Assembly: GCF_025215095.1 (NCBI RefSeq)
Contig: NZ_JALHAP010000070.1
Span: 1 to 64,000, forward strand
Origin: Dryocola boscaweniae
Lineage (GTDB): Bacteria; Pseudomonadota; Gammaproteobacteria; Enterobacterales; Enterobacteriaceae
Direction: 5' to 3'
DNA: 64,000 nt
The translations under genes and the position numbers were made by a program. Positions 52,225 through 62,657 of this stretch are shown here, one piece after another (the stretch's first letter is position 1; each line of letters begins with the position of its first letter). Below the pieces are notes generated by a model, which worked only from the letters and a program-made list of their open reading frames with translations, was not told the DNA's origin and did not search any database.

Positions 52225-54408
52225 TTAGAAGCGGAAGGTCGCGGTCGCAACCACCTGACGTTCGGCGCCCCAGAAGCAGCCATAAGTCTGGAAGCAACTG
52301 GCAACGTATTCACGATCGAGCAGGTTATTAACGTTTACCGCAATGCTGGAACCGTTCATGCCAAAACGACCCAGATCGTATTTGACCACGGCATCCATCA
52401 CAGCAGCACTGCCGACTTCAAAGGAGTTCGCCGGATCGCCGTAACTTTTACCAATGAAGCGACCGCCGGTGCCCAGAGTCAGACCACTCAGCGCACCTTC
52501 GTTAAAGGTGTAATCACCCCACAGAGAAGCCATGTGCTCCGGCACCTGTTCTGGCGTATTACCTTTCAGATTGGTGTCTTTGGTGTACTCCGCATCGGTA
52601 TAGGTATAAGAAGCGATTACGTTGATATTGGCATTAATCGCCGCTTTCGCTTCCAGCTCCACACCACGAGCACGGATTTCACCCGCCGGAATCTGGCCTA
52701 ACGGATTGCTCGGGTCAGCGGTCAGATTGTTAGTTTTGGTCAACTGATAGACAGCGCCAGTAATAACAACCGGCATATTTTTCGGTACATACTTCACGCC
52801 AGCTTCGTACTGTTCGCCTTTAGACGGAGCATAAGAAGTGCGTGGATTGCTCCAGAGATCGAATGCGCTTGGTTCGAAGGACTGGCTGTAGCTGAAGTAA
52901 GGGCTAATGCCATTGTCAAACAGGTAGTTTACACCGCCACGCCAGGTGAATTTCTTGTCATTACGTTCAATATAGCCGCCGCCATCGCCACGAACCGTCG
53001 TCGCTTGCTCAGACCAGTCATAACGGCCGCCCAGAGTCATAACCCACTTATCCCACTCAGCCTGATCCTGAACGTAAATACCGGTCTGCTTGCTTTCGTT
53101 CATTTGATACGGAGCGGCATCGCCGAAATCAAAATCTTCCATGGTTGGATTGTAAAGATCCAACTGAGGCGCGCTACCGAAGGTTGCGTTGATGTCGTTA
53201 CGCATGCGCATGTAATCAACGCCCGTCAGCAGGGTATGCTCAAGAGCGCCCGTTGCGAATTTACTTTCCAGTTGGGTATCTACGCTGAAGTTTTGCAGAC
53301 GTTCGTTATCCACAACCGTACCGCGGTTAAGCATATGACCATTTGTCGCATCGATACCTGTACCGTAAACGCTTTGTTGAGCAGTTTTCATCTCGGTAAA
53401 GCGCAGGTTCTGACGCACGGTAAAGGTGTCATCGAAGCCGTGTTCGAAGCTATAGCCAACCATTTTCTGGTTACGGGAATAGGTATTATTGGTTGCGCCT
53501 TCGTTGAAGCTGGTTGGCAAACGTGAACCATCTGGTAAAGGCTCAACCGTGCCTTCTTTTGGTAACCAGCCGTAGTAACCGGTTTCTGGCTCATTCTGGA
53601 AGTAGGACAAGAAAGTGAAATTAGTCTTGTCATCCGGACGCCATGAGAAAGATGGAGCGATAGTATAACGCTGCTGCTTAGCATTTTGCTGCTGCTCGTT
53701 ATTAGAGCGAGCCAAACCAGTCAGACGATAGGAGTACACGCCGTCATCATCCAGCGCATCGCTGAAGTCAAATCCGGTCTGGAATAGATTGTCCGTACCC
53801 ATCTTAAACTGAACTTCATGCAGCGGTTCTGTGGTCGGACGCTTGCTGACCATAGAGATAATGCCGCCCGGGTTGCTCTTACCGTAGAGAACAGATGTTG
53901 GGCCGCGCATCAGCTCAACACGTTCTAACATATATGGATCAATGACCGCGTCATTATAAAAGTTACCCTGGAGTTTCAAGCCATCCAGATAGTTGTTTTG
54001 GTTCAGACCCACGGAGGAGAAGCCACGAATGATAACGAAATCATAAGTGCTGGAAGCCCCACGGCTGTTAACAGTAACGCCAGGGGTATAACCCAGCGCC
54101 TCTTTAACAGACTTAGGTTGATGCATCTGCATCTCTTCGTTAGTCACAACAGAAATAGACTGCGGGGTCTTTTCAATCGGGGTATCTGTTTTAGTTGCGG
54201 TTGCCGCATGTTTCGCAGCAATTGTCGGAGCCGGTCCCCACGCGCTTTCCTGCGGAGCCGCAGCAGAAACAGTGATGGTGTCTTCTTTTTTAGCCGTGTT
54301 GTCTGCTGCAAAACTTGACGCGCTGATGCTGCCGACAGCGGCCGCAACAAGCAGGGCAAGCTTACGAATAGAGGTGTTGACTGGTTGTCCAGTGATTGAA
54401 CGCGCCAT
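52225..54408 (-). CDS. fhuA: TonB-dependent ferrichrome receptor FhuA
   Basis: Outer-membrane transporter for ferrichrome and, in E. coli, receptor for phages T5, T1, phi80 and colicin M. A signal peptide (to SFA, about residue 33) precedes the TonB box DTITVSA, the plug domain (about residues 60-195) and a 22-strand barrel ending ATFRF. Length is 727 against 747 in K-12. Much of the shortening is in the region of extracellular loop L4, which also lacks the two cysteines of the E. coli loop. I choose ATG 54406-54408; a longer reading with 34 extra residues would start within the promoter region. Confidence 0.96.
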   Translation of the reverse strand: MARSITGQPVNTSIRKLALLVAAAVGSISASSFAADNTAKKEDTITVSAAAPQESAWGPAPTIAAKHAATATKTDTPIEKTPQSISVVTNEEMQMHQPKSVKEALGYTPGVTVNSRGASSTYDFVIIRGFSSVGLNQNNYLDGLKLQGNFYNDAVIDPYMLERVELMRGPTSVLYGKSNPGGIISMVSKRPTTEPLHEVQFKMGTDNLFQTGFDFSDALDDDGVYSYRLTGLARSNNEQQQNAKQQRYTIAPSFSWRPDDKTNFTFLSYFQNEPETGYYGWLPKEGTVEPLPDGSRLPTSFNEGATNNTYSRNQKMVGYSFEHGFDDTFTVRQNLRFTEMKTAQQSVYGTGIDATNGHMLNRGTVVDNERLQNFSVDTQLESKFATGALEHTLLTGVDYMRMRNDINATFGSAPQLDLYNPTMEDFDFGDAAPYQMNESKQTGIYVQDQAEWDKWVMTLGGRYDWSEQATTVRGDGGGYIERNDKKFTWRGGVNYLFDNGISPYFSYSQSFEPSAFDLWSNPRTSYAPSKGEQYEAGVKYVPKNMPVVITGAVYQLTKTNNLTADPSNPLGQIPAGEIRARGVELEAKAAINANINVIASYTYTDAEYTKDTNLKGNTPEQVPEHMASLWGDYTFNEGALSGLTLGTGGRFIGKSYGDPANSFEVGSAAVMDAVVKYDLGRFGMNGSSIAVNVNNLLDREYVASCFQTYGCFWGAERQVVATATFRF

Positions 54409-54441
54409 TGTGTGATCTCTGATGATGTGAGGAATGATAAC

Positions 54442-54460
54442 GTAAACGATAATTATTATT
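54442..54460 (-). promoter_or_regulatory. Fur box upstream of fhuA
   Basis: The 19-bp sequence AATAATAATTATCGTTTAC on the minus strand matches 13 of 19 positions of the Fur consensus. It lies between the proposed promoter and the fhuA start. Fur with iron should repress fhuACDB. Confidence 0.75.
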
Positions 54461-54471
54461 ATGCCCGCGGG

Positions 54472-54501
54472 ATAATAGTCGAAACGGAAAGTGCATAGCA
54501 A
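54472..54501 (-). promoter_or_regulatory. fhuA operon promoter
   Basis: On the minus strand TTGCTA (54496-54501) and TATTAT (54472-54477) are 18 bp apart, with the Fur box just downstream of the expected start of transcription. Confidence 0.55.
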
Positions 54502-54570
54502 GCGGATCACGTCCCTATAAAGGTCGAGGGAATAATAATTAACCAGAGGGACTATCAGGGATTTACCAAA

Positions 54571-54600
54571 AAGAAAAACCCCCGTTACAAACGGGGGTTT
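54571..54600 (-). terminator. Rho-independent terminator after mrcB
   Basis: A 10-bp stem AAACCCCCGT / ACGGGGGTTT (54576-54585, 54591-54600) has T-rich flanks on both strands. On the minus strand it ends the mrcB transcript before fhuA. Confidence 0.92.
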
Positions 54601-54620
54601 TGTATTACGAATATTGCAAA

Positions 54621-57161
54621 TTAGTTATTACCGAACATGTCCTTAATCCAGCCCGCAACGCCATCGCTTTTTTCTTGCTGCTGAGGCTGTTGCTGTTGCT
54701 GCTGTTGTTGTGGCTGTTGAGATTCGCCGGACGATTGATCGAACGGATTGTTCATCTGCTGCTGCTGCAGACTTTGCTGACACAGCGCATCCGGATTAGT
54801 CGTCCAGACAGGCAGAGTACGAGTCGCACCGCCTGCGCACTGGAAGTTACCCGCGTCATCTATCCCCATATCGACGATATCTTCCGGGGCCGTCAACGTC
54901 AGCGGAATTGGCGTCTGGTTTGCCAGATAACGCTGATAAAGCGCCATCGCGCCGCTCGCACCGTACAGCTTGGTCGGCTGGTTGTTATCGCGTCCAACCC
55001 AGGTGATGGTCACTTTTTTACCATCTATACCCGCAAACCAGGTATCCACATTGTTGTTGGTGGTCCCCGTTTTACCGGCCAGGTGCAGGTTAGGGTATTT
55101 GCCGCCCAGCGCACGCCCGGTACCCCGGTTCATTACCTGCTGCATGGTGTAGAGCGTCATATAGGCCGCTTGCGCCGGTACCGCCTGCTCCGCCTGTGGG
55201 AAGCTCTGATAAAGCACCGTACCGTCTTCCGCAATCACCGAACGTAGAGCAGAAAGCGTGGCGCGATTACCGCCGCTGGCGATAGTCTGGAACGCCTGCG
55301 CGACCTGAATCGGCGTCAGGTTCAACGCGCCCAGAATCATAGCAGGAACCGGATTAAGCTGATCCCTTGGCACGCCAAGTTTCGTCCATGTTTCCGTCAC
55401 GGCTGGCAGCCCAAGCGCCATGCCAAGATTAACGGTTGGCACGTTCATAGAGCGAGTTAACGCATCCACCAGCATGACCTGCCCGCTAAAGCGACGATCG
55501 TCGTTCTGCGGCGACCAGACCTGGCCATTTGGCTGACGCAAAGAGATTGGCGCATCCGCAATCCAGGTATTCAGGCGATAGCTGTCCGGCTGGCTTAATG
55601 CCGTCAGATAGGTTGCTGGTTTCGCCAGTGAACCAATGGAACGACGCGCCTGCATCGCACGGTTGAAGCCTGCAAACTGAGTTTCAGCCCCACCGACCAT
55701 CGCGCGTACTTCACCGGTATATCTGTCGACAATCACCATCGCCGCTTCAAGGTCTTTGAGCTTACGGGAAGCACGCAGAACCGGCACGCCTTCGCTAACT
55801 GCTTTTTCCGCCGCATCCTGAGAAACCGAGTCGAAGGTGGTGAAGATCTTCACGCCGGAGAGATCTTTTACCTTGTCACCCAGTTTCGCCTGCAGCTCGT
55901 TGCGCACCATCTGCATGAACGCAGGCTGCGGAGTAATTACCCCGCCGCGCGGCTGCACGCCCAGAGGACGAGCGCTCAGCATGTCGTACAGCTCCTGATC
56001 GATAACCTTTTGCTCTTGCAGCAGGCGTAACACCAGGTTGCGGCGCTCCAGGGCCAGTTTCGGGTTGCGCCACGGGTTATAAATTGACGCGCCTTTCACC
56101 ATCCCCACCAGCAGCGCCTGCTGATCGAGGCTCAGTTCTTCCACCGGACGACCAAAGTAATAGAGGCTCGCCAGCGGGAAACCGCGGATTTCATTATCGC
56201 CGCTCTGACCGAGATACACTTCGTTCAGATACAGTTCCAGAATGCGATCTTTGCCGTAGCGGGCATCCATGATCAGCGCCATGTACGCTTCGTTCGCCTT
56301 ACGCCAGTAGGTTCTTTTACTGGTAAGGAACAGGTTTTTTACTAACTGCTGGGTCAGCGTACTCGCGCCCTGCACCGTGCGCCCTGCTGTCAGGTTCGCC
56401 AGCATTGCACGGCCTATGGAATAGACGCTGATGCCGTCATGCTCATAGAAGTGACGGTCTTCCGTGGCGATAAGCGTGTCGACCAGCAAATCCGGGAAGC
56501 CCGTGCGCGGCACAAACAGGCGCTGTTCGCCGTTTGGCGATGACAGCATGGTTATCAGGCGCGGATCCAGGCGGAAGAAACCGAAGCTGCGGTTGCTGTC
56601 CATATTCTGGATCGACTCCAGACTCCCGCCATTAAACACCAGGCGTGCGCGGATCTGCCCTTCTTTACTGTCAGGGAAATCAAACGGACGACGAATCATT
56701 TCTATGCTGTTGGCCTGCACGGTAAACTCGCCCGGACGCGTCATACGCGTGACCTGGCGATACTGCGTAGCTTCCAGCAGATTGATCATCTCTTTTTTGC
56801 TGTACGGCATGTCCGGCTCAAGGTTCACCATGCGGCCATACACCGCCGCCGGGAGCTGCCAGACTTTGCCGTCAATACGGCTGCGAATCTGCTGATCCAG
56901 GTAGACGCCGTAAATCACAAACAGCACCACAAAGACGACAAACAGCTTCAATAAGAACCATAGCCAGCGGTGTTTTTTACGTGGTGGACGGCCATTACCA
57001 CCCCCCTTTCCTTTACGTGGCGGCATCGGTTCCTCGTCATCAAAATCATCACCGTAATCGTCGTAGTCTTCTTCCCTGAGTCGACGCTGGCTCACCTTCT
57101 CTTTCGCGGGACGAGTTGGTTTCCCTTTACGTCCAATAGGTTCGCGGTCATTCCCCGCCAT
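54621..57161 (-). CDS. mrcB: Bifunctional penicillin-binding protein 1B
   Basis: Polymerises and cross-links peptidoglycan; activated by LpoB through the UB2H domain. Order: charged cytoplasmic tail, one membrane segment (about residues 64-87), UB2H domain, glycosyltransferase domain ([10 protein letters not shown]), transpeptidase domain (SLAK, SMN, KTGTTN). I choose ATG 57159-57161, preceded by GGAGAAAG, giving 846 residues (K-12: 844). The C-terminal tail holds a glutamine/proline tract (8 Q in a row). The 28 upstream codons are unrelated to K-12. Confidence 0.97.
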   Translation of the reverse strand: MAGNDREPIGRKGKPTRPAKEKVSQRRLREEDYDDYGDDFDDEEPMPPRKGKGGGNGRPPRKKHRWLWFLLKLFVVFVVLFVIYGVYLDQQIRSRIDGKVWQLPAAVYGRMVNLEPDMPYSKKEMINLLEATQYRQVTRMTRPGEFTVQANSIEMIRRPFDFPDSKEGQIRARLVFNGGSLESIQNMDSNRSFGFFRLDPRLITMLSSPNGEQRLFVPRTGFPDLLVDTLIATEDRHFYEHDGISVYSIGRAMLANLTAGRTVQGASTLTQQLVKNLFLTSKRTYWRKANEAYMALIMDARYGKDRILELYLNEVYLGQSGDNEIRGFPLASLYYFGRPVEELSLDQQALLVGMVKGASIYNPWRNPKLALERRNLVLRLLQEQKVIDQELYDMLSARPLGVQPRGGVITPQPAFMQMVRNELQAKLGDKVKDLSGVKIFTTFDSVSQDAAEKAVSEGVPVLRASRKLKDLEAAMVIVDRYTGEVRAMVGGAETQFAGFNRAMQARRSIGSLAKPATYLTALSQPDSYRLNTWIADAPISLRQPNGQVWSPQNDDRRFSGQVMLVDALTRSMNVPTVNLGMALGLPAVTETWTKLGVPRDQLNPVPAMILGALNLTPIQVAQAFQTIASGGNRATLSALRSVIAEDGTVLYQSFPQAEQAVPAQAAYMTLYTMQQVMNRGTGRALGGKYPNLHLAGKTGTTNNNVDTWFAGIDGKKVTITWVGRDNNQPTKLYGASGAMALYQRYLANQTPIPLTLTAPEDIVDMGIDDAGNFQCAGGATRTLPVWTTNPDALCQQSLQQQQMNNPFDQSSGESQQPQQQQQQQQPQQQEKSDGVAGWIKDMFGNN
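54675..54719 (-). repeat. CAG/CAA glutamine repeat in the mrcB tail
   Basis: A near-perfect triplet run encodes a Q/P tract just before the conserved C-terminal [12 protein letters not shown] segment. E. coli PBP1B has a similar but differently spaced Q/P tract, so length is variable. Mixed CAG and CAA codons reduce but do not exclude slippage. Confidence 0.85.
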
Positions 57162-57241
57162 TGCTTTCTCCACCAAAAAATGAGGCGCACGGCCTGATTC
57201 TCCTTCCTTCCGCACCTTGCGGAAGAAGAAATCTCTCAAAG

Positions 57242-59674
57242 TCACTGATATTTTTTCGTACGCCGCGTCGGCAGCGCTGTAGCCGGTGAGTCCGGCCAGA
57301 CATGCTTCGGGTAGCGTCCTTTCATCTCTTTTTGCACCTCCCGGTACGCCCCGTTCCAGAACGCCGTTAAATCACGCGTAATCTGTAAAGGACGCTGCGC
57401 GGGAGAGAGCAACTCAAGCACTAACGGTACGCGCCCCTCGGCAATGGCCGGGGTTTGCGCTTCGCCAAACATTTCCTGCATTCGCACCGCCAGCACTGGC
57501 GGATTATCTTCATCGTAGCGAATAGCAATCTGGCTTCCGGTCGGCACAGTGTAATGAGTTGGCAGCGCACTATCCAGACGTTGACGCTGCGACCAACCGA
57601 GCCAGTTGTGAATCGCCCGGCTGAGATCGATATTTTTCAAGGCGCGCAGCGAGTGAACGCCGTTCATTTCCGGCAGCAGCCAGTCTTCTAAATCACGCAG
57701 CAGCGCTTCATCGCTCACTTCAGGCCATTCTTGCTCCGGCAGCCATTTAGCGGCACAGGACAGACGCATTCTTAGCTGTAATGCCTGCGGCGACCAGCTC
57801 AGCAAGCCCAGCCCGCGCTCGCGAATACCGTTTAGCATCGCCTGATGAAGCTCTTCTTCGGATGGCTTCGCCAGCGGCTGAACCTTGACCACCAGTTTGC
57901 CAATTTGCGTTCGGCGGAACGCTTTTAACGTTCCCTGCCCTTCGTCCCATTCGACGGTATTACTTTGTGTAAGCAGCCCCGGAACGCTTGCAATCAACGC
58001 GTCAATATCCAGCGGCAGCGCCTGGAGCATACGCGCATCCGGCGTCTGGCTGCCCTGCAAAAGCAGCGGCGCTAACAGCCATTCATAGCGGGTTAACGCA
58101 TCGTCCTGGTTCAGCATCGCTCCCATGCCGTTCGCCAACTGGTAGCGCCCTTCCTGTCCGCGTCTGCGGGCGATGCGATCGGCAAACGCCTTTGCGAGCA
58201 AGGGGCCAGCTAAATCGATATCCACCTGCCCGCCACGGCTGTTTAAGCGCTTAAGGAGCTGGTTTGCGCGCTGCTGCCAGTTTTCCTGTCGGCGGCTAAA
58301 TGCATTACGTAAATCGCTATCCTGCCCGCGCGGCGGCTCTTCCAGAATCGCGACCAGACGCGCAGCCGTTGCCTGTTCGTGTGCATTTTTAGCGGAAACC
58401 AGCATGGCGGCAAAGCGCGGATCGTTGCCGAGCTGCGCCATTTTTTGCCCTGTCGGCGTCAGGCGATTTTGTTCATCCAGCGCGTTTAGCTGCCGCAGAA
58501 GCGTTTGCGCAGCGGCAAGATTCGTCTCTGGCGGCGCATCCAGCCAGGTCAGTTGATTCGGGTCCTGACAGCCCCACTGTAAAAGCTCCAGCCACAGGCC
58601 GGAAAGGTCGCTTTGCAGGATTTCCGGTTCGCTTTGCGCGGCTGCGCGTTCCGCCTGCTCAGCGCTGGTAAGATGCAGGCAAATGCCGGGTTCAAGACGC
58701 CCGGCACGTCCGGCGCGCTGGGTCATGGAAGCCTGGCTAACGCGCTGCGTGACCAGCCGCGTCAGCCCGGAGCGCACATCAAAACGCGCCACGCGCTCAA
58801 GCACGCAGTCAACGACCAGCCGAATGCCTTCAATCGTGAGGCTCGTCTCGGCAATGTTAGTCGCCAGCACCACCTTACGTGTACCGGGAACCGCCGGGAG
58901 AATCGCTTTACGCTGCTCGCTGAGCGATAAGGCGCCGTATAACGGACAAAGCTGCACATCCCTTGCGACACGCTCCACAAGCTGTTCCTGCACGCGCTGA
59001 ATTTCGCCTACGCCCGGCAAAAACAGAAGCAGCGAGCCGGGTTCTTCGCGCAGCAGGTTCGCCACGGCAATGGCAACGGCTTCATCGAAGCGCTGATGGG
59101 CGGCAAGCGGTAAGTAGCGACGTTCAACCGGATAAGCGCGCCCTTCGGAGCTGATAACCGGCGCGTCAGGAAGGCTGCGCTGCAGGCGCTGATTATCAAG
59201 CGTTGCCGACATGATAAGCAGCTTAAGATCGTCGCGCAGGCCAAGCTGTACATCCAGCAACAGCGCCAGGGCCAGATCGGCCTGCAAGCTGCGTTCATGA
59301 AATTCATCGAGGATCACAAGCCCGGTGCCGGTAAGCTCCGGATCCTGCTGGATCATGCGGGTTAAGATCCCCTCCGTTACCACCTTAAGCCGCGTATTCG
59401 GTCCGACGCAGGTTTCGGCTCGCATCCGATAGCCAACCGTTTCTCCGGTCTTTTCACCCAGCAATTCTGCCAGCCTTTGGGCAACGTTACGCGCCGCAAG
59501 ACGACGCGGTTCCAGCAGCAGTATGCGCCCGTTAATTACGCCGGATTTAAGAATTTGCAGCGGAAGCCAGGTGGATTTACCCGCCCCGGTAGGCGCGTTA
59601 AGCAGCACCTGCGGCGAGCGTTTAAGCGCGTTAAGAACATCAGGTAACACCGCAGCGACCGGTAATGACGACAC
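57242..59674 (-). CDS. hrpB: ATP-dependent RNA helicase HrpB
   Basis: DEAH-box helicase of uncertain physiological role in E. coli. Walker [13 protein letters not shown], the DEFHER motif II, SATLDN motif III and QRAGRAGR motif VI are intact, followed by the HrpB C-terminal domain ending RRTKKYQ. The start is GTG 59672-59674, preceded by GGAG, giving 810 residues (K-12: 809). A longer frame of 78 codons reaches back over thpR and is not used. It is divergent from thpR. Confidence 0.96.
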   Translation of the reverse strand: MSSLPVAAVLPDVLNALKRSPQVLLNAPTGAGKSTWLPLQILKSGVINGRILLLEPRRLAARNVAQRLAELLGEKTGETVGYRMRAETCVGPNTRLKVVTEGILTRMIQQDPELTGTGLVILDEFHERSLQADLALALLLDVQLGLRDDLKLLIMSATLDNQRLQRSLPDAPVISSEGRAYPVERRYLPLAAHQRFDEAVAIAVANLLREEPGSLLLFLPGVGEIQRVQEQLVERVARDVQLCPLYGALSLSEQRKAILPAVPGTRKVVLATNIAETSLTIEGIRLVVDCVLERVARFDVRSGLTRLVTQRVSQASMTQRAGRAGRLEPGICLHLTSAEQAERAAAQSEPEILQSDLSGLWLELLQWGCQDPNQLTWLDAPPETNLAAAQTLLRQLNALDEQNRLTPTGQKMAQLGNDPRFAAMLVSAKNAHEQATAARLVAILEEPPRGQDSDLRNAFSRRQENWQQRANQLLKRLNSRGGQVDIDLAGPLLAKAFADRIARRRGQEGRYQLANGMGAMLNQDDALTRYEWLLAPLLLQGSQTPDARMLQALPLDIDALIASVPGLLTQSNTVEWDEGQGTLKAFRRTQIGKLVVKVQPLAKPSEEELHQAMLNGIRERGLGLLSWSPQALQLRMRLSCAAKWLPEQEWPEVSDEALLRDLEDWLLPEMNGVHSLRALKNIDLSRAIHNWLGWSQRQRLDSALPTHYTVPTGSQIAIRYDEDNPPVLAVRMQEMFGEAQTPAIAEGRVPLVLELLSPAQRPLQITRDLTAFWNGAYREVQKEMKGRYPKHVWPDSPATALPTRRTKKYQ

Positions 59675-59690
59675 AAACAGCTCCAAAGGG

Positions 59691-59719
59691 TTAACATACG
59701 CAGTCGCGCATTGTAGCAT
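59691..59719 (+). promoter_or_regulatory. Probable thpR-sfsA promoter, overlapping an hrpB -10
   Basis: TTAACA (59691-59696) and TAGCAT (59714-59719) are 17 bp apart and read toward thpR. On the opposite strand TACAAT (59710-59715) is a good -10 for hrpB, although its -35 is weak. The two promoters would overlap face to face in a 73-bp gap. Confidence 0.5.
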
Positions 59720-59747
59720 CCCGCAAAATCTTAACCGAGAGACAACT

Positions 59748-60287
59748 ATGGCCGACACTCGCCGACTGTTCTTTGCCCTCGATATGCCCGCCGGAGTACA
59801 GCGGCAGATTGTCCAATGGCGCGCCGAAAATTTTCCTGCTGACGCAGGGCGGCCCGTTGCGGCGGCGAACCTGCATTTGACGCTCGCTTTTCTTGGCGAC
59901 GTGAGCATCGAAAAGCAAAAAGCGCTGTGCCAGCTAGCCGGGCGTATCCGGCAGCCTGGTTTTACGTTAACGCTTGATGACGCCGGGCTTTGGGTTCGTT
60001 CACGCGTTGTCTGGCTTGGACCGCGCCACGCCTCGCTCGGCCTGATTCAACCTGCCAATATGTTGCGCGCTCAGGCGGCACGAAATGGCTGCTATCAGAG
60101 CCCACAGCCGTATCATCCGCATGTGACGCTGTATCGTAACGTGACCCAGTCCGTCGCCATCCCGCAGCCCAACTTTCGCTGGCAGTTTAAAGTTGAAGAA
60201 TTTGTGCTTTATGAGTCCGTTTTTGCGCAAGGACGCACCCGCTATCAGCCGCTGGAACGCTGGAAACTAAGTAATAAGGAAGAGTAG
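59748..60287 (+). CDS. thpR: RNA 2',3'-cyclic phosphodiesterase ThpR
   Basis: 2H-family phosphoesterase (formerly ligT), which hydrolyses RNA 2',3'-cyclic ends and can join tRNA halves through a 2'-5' bond in vitro. The two HxTx motifs are HLTLAFLG and HPHVTLYR. The start ATG 59748 gives 179 residues (K-12: 176). The stop directly abuts the sfsA ATG, so the two are one operon. Confidence 0.95.
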   Translation: MADTRRLFFALDMPAGVQRQIVQWRAENFPADAGRPVAAANLHLTLAFLGDVSIEKQKALCQLAGRIRQPGFTLTLDDAGLWVRSRVVWLGPRHASLGLIQPANMLRAQAARNGCYQSPQPYHPHVTLYRNVTQSVAIPQPNFRWQFKVEEFVLYESVFAQGRTRYQPLERWKLSNKEE

Positions 60288-60992
60288 ATGGAATTTACCC
60301 CGGCGCTACAACCCGCCACGCTGATTAAACGCTACAAGCGCTTTCTGGCCGATGTCATCACCCCAGCGGGCGAATTATTGACGCTTCATTGTCCAAATAC
60401 CGGAGCAATGACCGGTTGCGCAACGCCTGGCGATACCGTCTGGTATTCGACTTCGGCAAACTTAAAGCGTAAATATGCCCATACCTGGGAATTGACGCAG
60501 ACGCAAACCGGCGATTTTATTTGTGTAAATACGCTGCAGGCAAATAACGTCGTTAAGGAAGCGCTAAGGGAAAATCTGCTGCCGGAATTAAGCGGTTACA
60601 CAAAAATTCTGAGCGAAGTAAAGTACGGCGCAGAACGCAGCCGCATCGATTTTATGCTACAGGCGGATAACAAAGTTAACTGCTATATTGAAGTGAAATC
60701 AGTCACGTTATCCGAACAGGGAAGCGGCTTTTTTCCGGATGCCGTAAGCCTTCGTGGGCAGAAGCATCTGCGGGAATTGATGAGCGTGGTTATGCATGGA
60801 GAGCGCGCAGTGCTGCTGTTCGCGGTATTACATTCCGCCATCACTCGTGTCTCACCGGCACGCCACATCGACGCAAAATATGCGCAACTTTTGTGCGAGG
60901 CGCAGGAATGCGGGGTAGAAATAATCGCCTGGCGGGCAGAACTTTCTGCTAACGGGCTGACTCTAACTTCGCCGTTGCCTGTCTGTTTATAA
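60288..60992 (+). CDS. sfsA: Sugar fermentation stimulation protein SfsA
   Basis: A 234-residue protein, the K-12 length, with a nuclease-like fold and OB-like N-terminal domain in the family; it binds DNA, but its role is not well defined. Signatures include [14 protein letters not shown] and [30 protein letters not shown]. It starts immediately after the thpR stop, with AAGGAAGAG as ribosome site. A 191-bp gap separates it from dksA. Confidence 0.95.
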   Translation: MEFTPALQPATLIKRYKRFLADVITPAGELLTLHCPNTGAMTGCATPGDTVWYSTSANLKRKYAHTWELTQTQTGDFICVNTLQANNVVKEALRENLLPELSGYTKILSEVKYGAERSRIDFMLQADNKVNCYIEVKSVTLSEQGSGFFPDAVSLRGQKHLRELMSVVMHGERAVLLFAVLHSAITRVSPARHIDAKYAQLLCEAQECGVEIIAWRAELSANGLTLTSPLPVCL

Positions 60993-61092
60993 CGTTCCAT
61001 TTATAAAGAGCAGTTAACGTATTGTATGTTTTGTGTTCGGGCCGCTCGCGTAAATACGCTTTTCTTCACAGGGTTGTCAAGAGAGGAATTTA

Positions 61093-61098
61093 TATAAT
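61093..61098 (+). promoter_or_regulatory. Candidate dksA promoter -10
   Basis: A perfect TATAAT stands about 85 bp before dksA. The nearest good -35, TTGTCA at 61074-61079, is only 13 bp away, so the -35 is unclear. Confidence 0.45.
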
Positions 61099-61183
61099 TG
61101 CCATCCTGAAAAGCATCTGCTATTTATAGCGGCCTGATTTTCCCCCAACAGGGGACCGATAGTGCGTGTTAAGGAGAAGCAAC

Positions 61184-61639
61184 ATGCAAGAAGGGCAAAA
61201 GCGTAAAACATCGTCCCTGAGTATCCTCGCCATCGCTGGGGTGGAGCCATACCAGGAGAAAGCGGGCGAAGAATACATGAACGAAGCCCAGCTGTCGCAC
61301 TTCAGGCGTATACTTGAAGCCTGGCGTAACCAACTTATGGATGAAGTTGATCGTACCGTCACGCACATGCAGGATGAAGCTGCTAACTTCCCGGACCCGG
61401 TAGACCGTGCCGCTCAGGAAGAAGAGTTCAGCCTGGAACTGCGCAACCGCGATCGCGAACGTAAACTGATCAAGAAGATCGAGAAGACGCTCAAGAAAGT
61501 AGAAGACGAAGATTTCGGCTACTGCGAATCCTGCGGCGTTGAGATTGGTATTCGTCGTCTTGAAGCTCGTCCGACAGCTGATTTGTGTATCGACTGCAAA
61601 ACGTTGGCTGAAATTCGCGAAAAACAAATGGCCGGCTAA
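61184..61639 (+). CDS. dksA: RNA polymerase-binding transcription factor DksA
   Basis: Binds the secondary channel of RNA polymerase and, with ppGpp, shuts down rRNA promoters such as the rrn P1 seen at the window start. The coiled-coil tip acids D71 and D74 (FPDPVD) and the zinc cysteines C114, C117, C135, C138 are all present. The ATG 61184, preceded by AAGGAGAA, gives 151 residues, as in K-12. It is followed by gluQ after a hairpin. Confidence 0.98.
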   Translation: MQEGQKRKTSSLSILAIAGVEPYQEKAGEEYMNEAQLSHFRRILEAWRNQLMDEVDRTVTHMQDEAANFPDPVDRAAQEEEFSLELRNRDRERKLIKKIEKTLKKVEDEDFGYCESCGVEIGIRRLEARPTADLCIDCKTLAEIREKQMAG

Positions 61640-61665
61640 ACGGCCCGCAATTTCACAACATTCCA

Positions 61666-61696
61666 AAGGCGGGAGTCTCTCCCGCCTTAATTATTT
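61666..61696 (+). terminator. Hairpin between dksA and gluQ
   Basis: A perfect 10-bp stem AAGGCGGGAG / CTCCCGCCTT (61666-61675, 61679-61688) with a TCT loop is followed by AATTATTT. The interrupted T run suggests partial termination, leaving some read-through into gluQ, whose ATG lies 16 bp after the stem. Confidence 0.7.
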
Positions 61697-61704
61697 GTAG
61701 ACTC

Positions 61705-62601
61705 ATGAAAGCTCCTCACTACATCGGGCGTTTTGCCCCCTCGCCTTCCGGCGAGCTCCATTTCGGCTCGCTGATTGCCGCCCTTGGCAGCTATTTGCAG
61801 GCACGTGCAAATCAGGGCCGGTGGCTGGTCCGCATTGAAGATATCGACCCTCCTCGCGAAGTGCCGGGCGCCGCCGAAACAATTTTGCGTCAGCTTGACC
61901 ATTACGGCCTGCACTGGGATGGCGAAGTTCTGTGGCAATCTGAACGACATGAGGCCTACCGGGAAGCGCTGAACTGGCTTCGCCAGCAGGATTTAAGTTA
62001 TTACTGCACCTGTACCCGCAGTCGCATTCAGCAGATCGGCGGTTTCTACGATGGGCACTGCCGGACGTTAAACCATGGGCCAGAAAATGCGGCGATGCGG
62101 CTGGCGCAGCAGCATCCGGTATTAAGTTTTGAAGACCGTCTGCGCGGCAAGCTGGTAGCCGATGAACAACTTGCGCGGGAAGACTTTATTATCCATCGTC
62201 GAGATGGCCTGTTTGCTTATAACCTGGCCGTAGTCGTTGATGATAATTACCAGGGCGTGACGGAGATCGTACGCGGCGCCGATTTAATCGAACCTACCGT
62301 GCGACAAATTTCGCTGTACCGGCAATTTGGCTGGCGGGTACCGCAATACGTTCATCTGCCTTTAGCGCTAAACGATCGGGGCAATAAATTATCCAAGCAA
62401 AACCATGCCCCCGCCCTGCCGCAGGGCGATCCACGTCCGGTTCTGGTTGCCGCTTTAACATTCTTAAACCAGCCGGTTATCGCCCACTGGCAGGACTTCA
62501 CGCTTGAAGGTCTGCTAAGCGAAGCGGTGGAAAATTGGGCGCTGGCAGACATTCCGCTAAATGCAGCCATGAATACGGCATTCTCAAATGCCCCACACTG
62601 A
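61705..62601 (+). CDS. gluQ: Glutamyl-Q tRNA(Asp) synthetase
   Basis: Attaches glutamate to the queuosine at position 34 of tRNA-Asp. It is a truncated glutamyl-tRNA synthetase paralogue: catalytic Rossmann domain with the HIGH-like GELHFGSL and KMSKS-like NKLSKQ, a zinc site CTCTRSRIQ...YDGHC, and no anticodon domain. The 298 residues are about ten shorter than the annotated K-12 product, which has an N-terminal extension. It sits directly before pcnB. Confidence 0.96.
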   Translation: MKAPHYIGRFAPSPSGELHFGSLIAALGSYLQARANQGRWLVRIEDIDPPREVPGAAETILRQLDHYGLHWDGEVLWQSERHEAYREALNWLRQQDLSYYCTCTRSRIQQIGGFYDGHCRTLNHGPENAAMRLAQQHPVLSFEDRLRGKLVADEQLAREDFIIHRRDGLFAYNLAVVVDDNYQGVTEIVRGADLIEPTVRQISLYRQFGWRVPQYVHLPLALNDRGNKLSKQNHAPALPQGDPRPVLVAALTFLNQPVIAHWQDFTLEGLLSEAVENWALADIPLNAAMNTAFSNAPH

Positions 62602-62657
62602 GCTATGATTAGCCGCTGTTTTTTTTGTCCCTATGATTGACACTGCCGAGGTGGACC

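Noticed and set aside
57162..57245. 28-residue extension at the mrcB start
   Set aside because: A strong ribosome site stands before ATG 57161 and the product then begins [13 protein letters not shown], as in E. coli PBP1B.
59675..59908. 78-codon upstream extension of hrpB
   Set aside because: It overlaps the thpR coding region in antisense; the GTG at 59674 with GGAG gives the family length.
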